This document shows, piece by piece, positions 1 to 6,167 of a stretch of 8,852 nucleotides of DNA (the stretch's first letter is position 1; the number at the start of each line of letters is the position of its first letter). The stretch covers positions 1 to 8,852 of the forward strand of contig CANLFL010000024.1 of NCBI GenBank assembly GCA_947489825.1, read 5' to 3'. The position numbers and the translations under genes are program-made. Below the pieces are notes generated by a model that saw only the letters and a list, made by a program, of their open reading frames with translations, did no database searches and had not been told where the DNA came from. The stretch is from Candidatus Nanopelagicaceae bacterium. Its GTDB lineage: Bacteria > Actinomycetota > Actinomycetes > Nanopelagicales > Nanopelagicaceae.

Positions 1-2046
1 ATCATTAATGATTGCAAGTGGAGCTAATCCGGTTTTCATTGCCAGATCGAGATCGTCGGTCAGGCCAACTTTCTCCCCATCAATAATCCTGCGCTGCAAA
101 CGCTCCTCAAGAGGGAGCGCAGCGAGCTCTGCGGCACGAATATTTCGTGAAGCCGCCAGTTCAACACCTTCGAAGAGCTGCAGATAAGCGGTCAATGGAT
201 CGTAAGTGAGATCTTCGCCGCTGTACTCACGACGATCGTAAATGAGATCAAGGGCGACTTTACGCTGCGCCTCATCGATTCGAGCAAGTGGCATGATCTT
301 TGAAGGATGAACGATCGCCGAATCTAACCCTGCTGCAACGCATTCATGGAGGAAGACTGAGTTGAGAACAACACGAGCTGCAGGGTTGAGACCAAACGAA
401 ACGTTACTCACGCCCAGCGTTGTCTGAACTTCTGGATACTCAGATTTTAGTGCGCGGATAGCATTGATAGTTTCTAATCCGTCACGACGAGTCTCTTCTT
501 GTCCTGTTGCGATGGGAAATGTCAGCGTATCGATCAAAATATCTCCGACAGCCATCCCCCAGTTATCAACAAGATCTGTAATCAATCGACGGGAGACACG
601 TAACTTCCACTCGGATGTTCGCGCTTGACCTTCTTCATCAATGGTCAGCGCTACTACCGATGCACCATGTTCGACAACCAAAGGCATGATCCGAGCAAAA
701 CGTGACTTTGGTCCGTCACCATCTTCGTAATTGACTGAGTTGATAATGCAACGTCCGCCCAATTGCTCTAGCCCTGCTTGCAGAACGGGAGGTTCTGTCG
801 AATCTAACATGATCGGCAGAGTCGAAGCGGTTGCAAAACGTCCAGCGATTTCACGCATATCGGCAACGCCGTCTCGTCCGACATAATCTATCGAGAGATC
901 AAGTATGTGCGCACCGTCGCGAATTTGATCGCGAGCAATCTCTACGCATGCTTCCCAATCTTCTGAAATCAGCGCATCACGGAAGGCCCGAGAGCCATTG
1001 GCATTTGTGCGCTCACCAATTGCAAGGAAGGCGTTATCTTGGCGGAAAGGTACATATTGATAGAGCGATGACGCACCTGGATCAGCATGGGAAGTGCGTG
1101 CGGTCACCTGCTTACGATCTAAGCGTGCGACAACTGCGGCCATATGTTCAGGCGTTGTTCCACAACAACCACCTATCAGCGTAATTTTATAATCATCTAC
1201 GAATGTAGCTAGAGCCTGAGCTAACGCATCAGGACCAAGTGGATACGTTGCACCCTTTGGTCCAAGTTGTGGCAAGCCAGCATTAGGCATTACAGATATC
1301 GCGCACCGAGCATTCTTGCTGAGGTACCGCAAATGTTCTGACATCTCGGTAGGACCAGTGGCACAGTTCAATCCAATGAGATCAATATTCAAAGGTTCAA
1401 GTGCGTTCAGTGCTGCGCCAATCTCAGAGCCTAGAAGCATCGTTCCGGTTGTTTCAACTGTTACTTGAGCAATCAAAATAACATCACGGTCGCTCTTATC
1501 AATTGCCGCACGAGCGCCATTTACTGCAGCCTTTGCTTGAAGCAAATCTTGTGTAGTTTCAATCAGAAGCGCATCAGCGCCCGAATCAACTAACCCTTGC
1601 GATGCAATCTCATAGGCATCACGTAGATGTTGATATGTTGTATGTCCAAGGCTAGGTAGCTTTGTTCCAGGTCCTAGTGAACCAAGAACGAATCGCGGTT
1701 TATCTGGTGTAGAGAATGCATCTGCTGCCTCGCGGGCAATAACACCACCGGTATATGCAAGTTCGTAGATTCGATCTTCGATTCCATACTCTGCCAAGTT
1801 CGCCCAGTTAGCGCCAAAGGTATTTGTCTCGATCGCATCGACACCGACCGCTAAGTAGGCATCATGGACTGAGCGGACGACATCTGGTCGCGACACGTTC
1901 AAAATTTCGTTGCAACCTTCGTGCCCTTGGAAATCTTCTAGGCTCGGATCGGCCTCTTGGAGCATGGTGCCCATAGCGCCATCGGCAATTACGACTCGTG
2001 AGGCGAGGGCTTTTCTTAGCTCGGAAGGTGTTTTAGCGCTCGTCAC
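1..2046 (-). CDS. metH: Cobalamin-dependent methionine synthase, N-terminal part (5' complete, 3' cut by window edge)
   Basis: MetH transfers a methyl group from methyltetrahydrofolate through cobalamin to homocysteine, giving methionine in the cytosol. I translated 682 codons from a GTG at 2046. The start region reads VVIADGAMGTMLQ (about residues 18-30), the usual N-terminus of the homocysteine-binding barrel. The three zinc ligands are visible: Cys228 in GLNCATGPTEM and Cys294/Cys295 in GGCCGTTP. The pterin-binding barrel follows, with GERTNANGSRAF starting at residue 344 and an INSVNYEDG stretch further on. The sequence ends at IIND, at the start of the cobalamin-cap region. The cap, B12-binding and reactivation domains (roughly the last 500 residues of a typical 1150-1200) lie outside the window. 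The frame was checked at residues 1-30, 228, 294-295, 344 and 679-682 and is consistent. GTG is chosen because translation runs directly into the conserved N-terminus and a TAAACT hexamer ends 6 bases upstream. Confidence 0.96.
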   Translation of the reverse strand, partial: MTSAKTPSELRKALASRVVIADGAMGTMLQEADPSLEDFQGHEGCNEILNVSRPDVVRSVHDAYLAVGVDAIETNTFGANWANLAEYGIEDRIYELAYTGGVIAREAADAFSTPDKPRFVLGSLGPGTKLPSLGHTTYQHLRDAYEIASQGLVDSGADALLIETTQDLLQAKAAVNGARAAIDKSDRDVILIAQVTVETTGTMLLGSEIGAALNALEPLNIDLIGLNCATGPTEMSEHLRYLSKNARCAISVMPNAGLPQLGPKGATYPLGPDALAQALATFVDDYKITLIGGCCGTTPEHMAAVVARLDRKQVTARTSHADPGASSLYQYVPFRQDNAFLAIGERTNANGSRAFRDALISEDWEACVEIARDQIRDGAHILDLSIDYVGRDGVADMREIAGRFATASTLPIMLDSTEPPVLQAGLEQLGGRCIINSVNYEDGDGPKSRFARIMPLVVEHGASVVALTIDEEGQARTSEWKLRVSRRLITDLVDNWGMAVGDILIDTLTFPIATGQEETRRDGLETINAIRALKSEYPEVQTTLGVSNVSFGLNPAARVVLNSVFLHECVAAGLDSAIVHPSKIMPLARIDEAQRKVALDLIYDRREYSGEDLTYDPLTAYLQLFEGVELAASRNIRAAELAALPLEERLQRRIIDGEKVGLTDDLDLAMKTGLAPLAIIND

Positions 2047-2052
2047 GCGTGA

Positions 2053-2058
2053 AGTTTA
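2053..2058 (-). promoter_or_regulatory. Candidate -10 of metH (TAAACT), leaderless start
   Basis: On the minus strand TAAACT is followed by six bases and then the metH GTG at 2046. The spacing would put the transcription start at the start codon itself. No convincing -35 hexamer is seen upstream. The alternative is a weak Shine-Dalgarno, AAGGT, 11 bases before the GTG. There is no space for a cobalamin or SAM riboswitch between the two divergent genes. Confidence 0.5.
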
Positions 2059-2061
2059 CCT

Positions 2062-2067
2062 TAAGGT
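2062..2067 (+). promoter_or_regulatory. Candidate -10 of the PAC2 gene (TAAGGT), or overlapping Shine-Dalgarno
   Basis: TAAGGT is followed by seven bases and the PAC2 ATG at 2075, matching the TANNNT leaderless pattern. The same bases also form AAGGTGAGG, a good Shine-Dalgarno but set only 3 bases from the ATG. Sequence alone cannot separate the two readings. The hexamer is part of the 10-bp palindrome ACCTTAAGGT (2058-2067) shared with the opposite strand. Confidence 0.45.
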
Positions 2068-2074
2068 GAGGGAT

Positions 2075-2938
2075 ATGGAGATTTATCAGATCCCCCTGCT
2101 CAGAGACCCAGTCATGATCGCGGCTTTCTCTGGTTGGAGCGATGCTGGCGAAGCAGCTTCCGGAGCACTCACCCATATTTTAGAAAATCTTGACCAGAGT
2201 GGTAATTCTGCCCAAGCGATATTGATCGCAGAGTACGAGCCAGAAGATTTTTATGATTTCCAAGTTAACCGTCCAATGATTAGCGTCGATGATTCTCTCG
2301 TCAGATCAGTGAATTGGCCATCTACACAGGTGTATGGATTGAGTACACCACATCTTGAGAATGACTTCGTCCTAGTACTCGGTGTTGAACCTTCAATGAG
2401 ATGGAAAACTTTCACTTCTCTCTTGCTCGACCTCGCCGATGATCTTGAAGTTGAACTTGTGGTCACCATGGGAGCGATGCTTGCCGATGTTCCACACACT
2501 CGTCCTATCTCAGTCAGCGGAAGTGGCGGCCACCCAGATATTGCCGCTCGACTCGGCGTTGAGATTAGTAAATACGAAGGACCAACAGGAATTCTTGGAA
2601 TTATTGGAGATGGTTGTATGAAGAGAGGAATAGATTGCGTCTCTTTATGGGCGGGATTGCCACATTACGCCTCGAACTCACCCTCGCCTAAAGCAACTCT
2701 TGCTCTTGTCATTGCAGTTGAAGATTTCCTCGAAATCTCAATCGCTCTTGCTGATCTCAGTCATCAAGCCCAAGAATGGGAGGATGAAGTATCCGAGATG
2801 GCTGAAGAGGATGCGGAAGTTTCAGAGTATGTGAAAGCGCTGGAAGAGAGTAAGGACGCTGCTGAATTCAAAGATGTATCAGGTGATGAGATTGCACGAG
2901 AACTAGAGAGATTCTTACGCCGACAAAATGAGAGTTAA
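2075..2938 (+). CDS. PAC2-family protein (proteasome assembly chaperone-like), 287 aa
   Basis: A member of the PAC2 family, named after the eukaryotic proteasome assembly chaperone 2. The actinobacterial members have no firmly assigned role that I know of; a link to proteasome function is suggested only by the family name. Visible family motifs are FSGWSDAGEAAS (residues 18-29), DFYDF..NRP (58-67), GVEPSMRW (103-110), TMGAMLADVPHTRPI (131-145), GPTGILG (169-175) and LWAGLPHY..NSPSPKATLAL (191-211). The last 55 residues or so are acidic and predicted helical (many Glu/Asp/Ala), ending RELERFLRRQNES. There is no signal peptide or membrane segment. The ATG at 2075 is preferred because the frame upstream of it lies inside metH on the other strand, and MEIYQIPLLRDP suits the family start. 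From memory, the same divergent metH/PAC2 pair occurs in M. tuberculosis (Rv2124c/Rv2125). The stop lies 1 base from the convergent mshC stop. Confidence 0.9.
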   Translation: MEIYQIPLLRDPVMIAAFSGWSDAGEAASGALTHILENLDQSGNSAQAILIAEYEPEDFYDFQVNRPMISVDDSLVRSVNWPSTQVYGLSTPHLENDFVLVLGVEPSMRWKTFTSLLLDLADDLEVELVVTMGAMLADVPHTRPISVSGSGGHPDIAARLGVEISKYEGPTGILGIIGDGCMKRGIDCVSLWAGLPHYASNSPSPKATLALVIAVEDFLEISIALADLSHQAQEWEDEVSEMAEEDAEVSEYVKALEESKDAAEFKDVSGDEIARELERFLRRQNES

Positions 2939-2939
2939 T

Positions 2940-4184
2940 TTAGATCGCAAGCCCGAGAAGATCATCGAGAACGCGTGATAGCTGACCGGCAGATCCACCA
3001 GATGCTCCGTTCTCGGTTGCTGTGCACCAAGAGGCAATGAGTTCTAATACACGCACGGTATCAAGATCGTTTGAGAGAGCGGTAAGAAGATCCGAGATTA
3101 AAGGTTGCGTTGGAGCAACTTCCATTCGGGCAAGATTAAGACGAATTCGCTCAAGGAAGGCCGAGGCATCTGAAATTTCAGAACTCCCCCACATGTGATC
3201 GCTTCGATAGTGGTGACCAAGAAGGGCAAGACGTATTGCCATAGGTTCGATTCCATCATTGATAAGTCTTGAGACAAATATCAAATTACCGAGGGACTTA
3301 CTCATCTTCCCACCATCAAGGCCGATCATTCCTGCATGAACAAAGAAACGTGCAAATTTCTGGCCAGTGGCTACTAATCCTTGCGCAGCCGACATGTCGT
3401 GATGAGGGAAAATCAAGTCGCTTCCGCCACCTTGTATATCAATTGCAAATTCATCAGTTGCCAGTGGTCGCAAGTAGTGCAAAGCAATAGCAGAACATTC
3501 GATATGCCATCCCGGACGCCCTACACCAAATGGACTAGGCCAGCCTGGTTCACCATCTCGCTGCGCCTTCCACACCAAAGCATCAAATGGGTCGATCTTT
3601 CCTGGCCGCTGCGGATCTCCGCCACGTTCTGCAAAGTGATCCATAGCAAGATCAGATGACAGGTGCGTTCTCTTAAGAAAATTCGGATCTAGTCGAACTC
3701 GAAAATATAAATCGTCATCAACCTTGTAGGTCGAATCCTTGCTTGCCAGAGCTGAGATTGCTTCGATAATGACCTGCATCGCTTCGACCACACCGACGTA
3801 GTGATCAGGTGGGATGACATGTAAAGCAACCATATCTCCACGAAAAAGTTCGATCTGCGATGTAGCCAACTCCGACCAATCGAGACCATCGCGCTTTGCT
3901 CTTTCAAATAATGGGTCGTCGATATCAGTAATGTTCTGTACAAAAGAGACTTGTGCGCCACCAAATCGCAGGTAGCGATTTATTAAATCAAAACTTACAT
4001 ACGTAGCGGCGTGACCTAAATGCGTTGCATCGTATGGAGTGATCCCACAAACGTAGAGACGGTAGAAATCTTTATTAGGTAGCTCTTCCACGCTCTGGCT
4101 GGCGGTGTTATAGAGCGATAGCGTTCGGTAAACGCCTCTATATCCCTCACCCGTACCGAGTGATAAATCCGCCCACGATCTCAT
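2940..4184 (-). CDS. mshC: L-cysteine:1D-myo-inosityl 2-amino-2-deoxy-alpha-D-glucopyranoside ligase (mycothiol ligase), 414 aa
   Basis: MshC joins cysteine to GlcN-Ins using ATP, the third step of mycothiol synthesis, the main low-molecular-weight thiol of Actinobacteria. It is a cysteinyl-tRNA synthetase relative, distinguished by CGITPYDATHLGHA at residues 46-59 (CysRS usually reads CGPTVYD..HIGHAR), by the MRSW start and by its 414-residue length without a tRNA-binding tail. The HIGH-type motif is HLGH (55-58) and the second adenylation motif is KMSKS (293-297). Likely zinc ligands are Cys46, Cys230 in GWHIEC, and His261 in FPHH. The CysRS fourth-ligand position (Glu) is Ser265 here. The gene is last in a minus-strand block, 9 bases after the SCO1664-like stop. 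No Shine-Dalgarno is seen, but TAGAAT ends 6 bases before the ATG. No mshA, mshB or mshD is present in the window. Confidence 0.96.
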   Translation of the reverse strand: MRSWADLSLGTGEGYRGVYRTLSLYNTASQSVEELPNKDFYRLYVCGITPYDATHLGHAATYVSFDLINRYLRFGGAQVSFVQNITDIDDPLFERAKRDGLDWSELATSQIELFRGDMVALHVIPPDHYVGVVEAMQVIIEAISALASKDSTYKVDDDLYFRVRLDPNFLKRTHLSSDLAMDHFAERGGDPQRPGKIDPFDALVWKAQRDGEPGWPSPFGVGRPGWHIECSAIALHYLRPLATDEFAIDIQGGGSDLIFPHHDMSAAQGLVATGQKFARFFVHAGMIGLDGGKMSKSLGNLIFVSRLINDGIEPMAIRLALLGHHYRSDHMWGSSEISDASAFLERIRLNLARMEVAPTQPLISDLLTALSNDLDTVRVLELIASWCTATENGASGGSAGQLSRVLDDLLGLAI

Positions 4185-4190
4185 TTTAGA

Positions 4191-4196
4191 ATTCTA
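4191..4196 (-). promoter_or_regulatory. Candidate internal -10 of mshC (TAGAAT)
   Basis: Minus-strand TAGAAT differs from TATAAT at one base and lies exactly six bases before the mshC ATG. Its first three bases are the TAG stop of the upstream SCO1664-like gene. If active it would give a leaderless mshC mRNA independent of the upstream operon. No good -35 is visible, since that region is GC-rich coding sequence. Confidence 0.45.
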
Positions 4197-4919
4197 ATAT
4201 GCCGGCCACGGAATCGCCGGCCAATCTTCACTTGGTAAGGGCATGATGCCACCAGAACGGAGTTTATTGATTCGCATACGCGTAGCCTCAATCTCCTCCT
4301 CAGTCAGATGTGTGCCGAGTGATGTAGCGTGTGAATCAATGACAGTTATGGCCACATCTAGTAAGCGGAATTCTTCCTCTGTTAGAGCCTCGCCAGCCCA
4401 TTGCCACAACACTGTTCGCAATTTATCGTCGGCGTGAAAGGTAACGCCATGATCGCACGCGAATAGATGTCCACTTTGATCTGGAAGAAGATGACCAATT
4501 TTGCGATCAGTGTTATTAATAATTGCATCAAAGAGAGCAAGCTGACGCAACTCCTGCCTATCTTGAGCAAAGTAGGAACCTAGATCAATGTTCTCATCAA
4601 CATCTATCCAACGTTGAACCATTCCGAGGCCCGCAGGACCTTCACGCAAAATTGTCGGCGGAACCACATCCATTCCCGTTATGTCACTCAGAAGAAAAGC
4701 AGCGAATTCGCGATCGGCAAGTGTTCCATCTGGAAAATCCCAGAGCGGTCTCTCCCCCGCTACTGGCTTGTAAATCACTTCTAGAGTTGAACCCTCGAAA
4801 TGCATCACTCCAAAGAGCGTTGCATTCGAAGCATCAACCAGACGACCGGTGATCTCTAACTCACCACCGCTGAGGTGAGCAATGCTCTTCTCTACCCAAG
4901 AATTCTCGAGATCCTTCAT
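4194..4919 (-). CDS. SCO1664-family protein with PI3/4-kinase/HipA-like fold signature, 241 aa
   Basis: An uncharacterised family largely restricted to Actinobacteria (TIGR03843-type). The order of motifs resembles PI3/4-kinase- and HipA-like kinases. VIYKPVAGERPLWDFPDGT (48-66) carries a candidate ATP-contacting Lys51. It is followed by DREFAAFLLS (69-78), where Glu71 could pair with that lysine. DVVPPT (84-89) and GMVQRWID (99-106) come next. LFDAIINNTDRKIGHLL (129-145) holds Asp131, Asn135/136 and Asp138 in a catalytic-loop-like arrangement, and DHGVTFH (156-162) is placed like the metal-binding DFG. This supports a nucleotide-binding or phosphotransfer protein, but the substrate is unknown and catalysis is inference. 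No membrane segment or signal is seen. The start overlaps the DUF3090 stop by ATGA, implying translational coupling, and mshC follows 9 bases downstream. The M. tuberculosis equivalent, from memory, is Rv2133c. Confidence 0.85.
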   Translation of the reverse strand: MKDLENSWVEKSIAHLSGGELEITGRLVDASNATLFGVMHFEGSTLEVIYKPVAGERPLWDFPDGTLADREFAAFLLSDITGMDVVPPTILREGPAGLGMVQRWIDVDENIDLGSYFAQDRQELRQLALFDAIINNTDRKIGHLLPDQSGHLFACDHGVTFHADDKLRTVLWQWAGEALTEEEFRLLDVAITVIDSHATSLGTHLTEEEIEATRMRINKLRSGGIMPLPSEDWPAIPWPAY

Positions 4920-5452
4920 CGCCGATAACCATTTGCCCGAGGACAGAGATGCCCCCTGGGATCTATTGGAGATATGCAGAATGGACAGAGCGGACGACCA
5001 GCGGCGACTAAAGCCATGGTTCTCTGCGCGAAAGCTAACGCCATGGAAAGATCGAGATGGATTTCAACCATTGGCCCTGAAGCTTCGTCAGCGACTTCAT
5101 CACCAAATGAATCTGCCTCTTCGGCGCGGAACGAAATTTCGATCTCTAATAAAGCTGGATCGAAAGCTATACCGATCGCTCCCACTACAAATTCACTATC
5201 TAGAGGTAGTTCAAGCGGTTGATCATCGGTGGGGCCAGGGTTAACAGCGCTCAGTGGTGCGCTCTTCCTAATTTCACGAATGATCGTGGTAATTCTCTCA
5301 GCCAAAGCAGTTGCCTGGGACTTCTCGGTGGCAAGCGAAACGAGAATATTCTTCTGGCGAACCTGGAAATAAAATTCTCTCTCACCTGGAGCACCGATCG
5401 TTCCAACTATAAAACGATCAGGTTGGTCAAAGGACCACTTCTGAGAAGTCAT
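4916..5452 (-). CDS. DUF3090 family protein with C-terminal CxxC-HxC zinc-finger-like motif, 178 aa
   Basis: A conserved actinobacterial protein of unknown function (DUF3090/TIGR03847). The N-terminus FDQPDRFIVGTIGAPGERE (8-26) is the family signature, followed by FYFQVRQKN (27-35) and a helical ATALAERITTIIREI region (47-61). A second beta-rich half (FVVGAIGIAFD, EIEISFRAEE) has the look of a duplicated or symmetric fold. The C-terminus, GRPLCPFCISPIDPRGHLCPRANGYRR read in parts, has Cys156, Cys159, His168 and Cys170 in a CxxC-x8-HxC spacing, likely a structural zinc site. It is coupled to both neighbours: its ATG overlaps the phosphatase stop and its TGA overlaps the next ATG, each as ATGA. 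Neither junction has a leaderless -10 or a clear Shine-Dalgarno at normal spacing. From memory it corresponds to Rv2134c. Function cannot be assigned. Confidence 0.85.
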   Translation of the reverse strand: MTSQKWSFDQPDRFIVGTIGAPGEREFYFQVRQKNILVSLATEKSQATALAERITTIIREIRKSAPLSAVNPGPTDDQPLELPLDSEFVVGAIGIAFDPALLEIEISFRAEEADSFGDEVADEASGPMVEIHLDLSMALAFAQRTMALVAAGRPLCPFCISPIDPRGHLCPRANGYRR

Positions 5453-6117
5453 TTATTCGGATTTCCTGTCGATCCCCCGATTGCGGACTGGTTGGTGGAT
5501 TTTTCCGAGCTAAGAAAACCCTTCGCATCATTAAAACGGACCAAACGGCTGGTTCCGGAATCAGTGTCGATGATTGTGAGAGAAGCTGGTTCGATCACAA
5601 GACGCTGGAATTGATCAAGATGCATTCCCAAACAGTGCGCCACGATTGATTTTATGACATCACCATGGCTCACGAGCAAGCGAGGACCCTTACCTTTCAC
5701 TGCGTTTAAGCGATAGAAACCTGATAAAGCTCTCCCCTGCATTTCTAGGAGAGATTCTCCTTCAGGAAAAGTCATCTGGCTCGGGAAATCCTGCACTACC
5801 TTCCACTGTGCCTTACGTCGTAGTGAAGAAAGAGTCTTGCCACTCCAACTACCGTAATCAACTTCTGAGATGGAGTCATCCACGACAATCTGACTCTTCG
5901 CTCCAGTTGAAGTCAGCCAAGGATCAATTGTTTCGCGACAACGCTGCAGCGGACTGATTGCTACTTCATCGAATTGAATTGCACCAAGACGAGCGATGAG
6001 ATCTTTCGCCTGCTCTTCTCCAGTTTTGCTTAATGTGATTCCCGCAGTTCGGCCTGCCAAAAGATTCTTTTCATTGGCGATAGAGTGTGCATGCCGCAGT
6101 AGAACGATTCGTGCCAT
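5449..6117 (-). CDS. Histidine phosphatase superfamily protein, MSMEG_4193 family (annotated as putative phosphomutase), 222 aa
   Basis: A phosphoglycerate-mutase-like fold protein; family members carry out phosphoryl transfer through a phosphohistidine. The catalytic set is complete. Arg8-His9 sit in LLRHAHSIAN, where His9 is the presumed phospho-acceptor and Ala10 replaces the common Gly. Arg59 is in SPLQRCRET, Glu85 in EVDYGSW and His151 in VSHGD. AGRTAGITLSKTG (21-33) matches the MSMEG_4193-type N-terminus. The substrate is unknown. I recall the M. tuberculosis relative Rv2135c being reported as a phosphatase, which favours phosphatase over mutase. This is the first gene of the minus-strand block phosphatase-DUF3090-SCO1664-mshC, ending in an ATGA overlap. 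The ATG at 6117 has a TAATCT hexamer six bases upstream and no clear Shine-Dalgarno. The C-terminal 20 residues are Ser/Asn/Gly-rich and probably disordered. Confidence 0.9.
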   Translation of the reverse strand: MARIVLLRHAHSIANEKNLLAGRTAGITLSKTGEEQAKDLIARLGAIQFDEVAISPLQRCRETIDPWLTSTGAKSQIVVDDSISEVDYGSWSGKTLSSLRRKAQWKVVQDFPSQMTFPEGESLLEMQGRALSGFYRLNAVKGKGPRLLVSHGDVIKSIVAHCLGMHLDQFQRLVIEPASLTIIDTDSGTSRLVRFNDAKGFLSSEKSTNQSAIGGSTGNPNK

Positions 6118-6123
6118 TTCCCA

Positions 6124-6129
6124 AGATTA
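6124..6129 (-). promoter_or_regulatory. Candidate -10 of the phosphatase/DUF3090/SCO1664/mshC block (TAATCT)
   Basis: Minus-strand TAATCT lies six bases before the phosphatase ATG, placing the predicted transcription start at or next to the start codon. No TTGACA-like -35 is found at 16-18 bases. It shares the 50-bp divergent region 6118-6167 with the aldo/keto reductase promoter. Confidence 0.5.
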
Positions 6130-6151
6130 ACGCCCTTTGACAGTGTTGGCT

Positions 6152-6160
6152 TGCTAGGGT
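6152..6160 (+). promoter_or_regulatory. Candidate extended -10 of the aldo/keto reductase gene (TGC-TAGGGT)
   Basis: TAGGGT (6155-6160) is preceded by TGC, an extended -10 TGN, and is followed by seven bases before the ATG at 6168, again a leaderless arrangement. The AGGG inside it could alternatively serve as a Shine-Dalgarno with 8-base spacing to the same ATG. Both readings favour ATG 6168 over the in-frame GTG at 6159, which lies inside the signal. Confidence 0.45.
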
Positions 6161-6167
6161 GCCTTCC

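Noticed and set aside
831..1184. A 117-codon open frame on the plus strand
   Set aside because: It lies entirely antisense to conserved metH sequence (GERTN and GGCC motifs) and its translation resembles no family; it is a coding shadow.
1910..2074. N-terminal extension of the PAC2 protein by 55 residues
   Set aside because: These codons are antisense to the conserved metH N-terminus and precede the family start MEIYQIPLLRDP. Using them would make the genes overlap heavily.
2047..2074. Cobalamin or SAM riboswitch upstream of metH
   Set aside because: Only 28 bases separate the metH start from the divergent PAC2 start, with no room for such a leader.
6088..6096. RHA instead of RHG in the phosphatase as a sign of inactivation
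   Set aside because: Ala at this position is common in active members of the superfamily, and all other catalytic residues are present.
6137..6142. TTGACA as the -35 of the aldo/keto reductase gene
   Set aside because: The spacer to TAGGGT is only 12 bases, too short for a standard promoter; kept only as an oddity.
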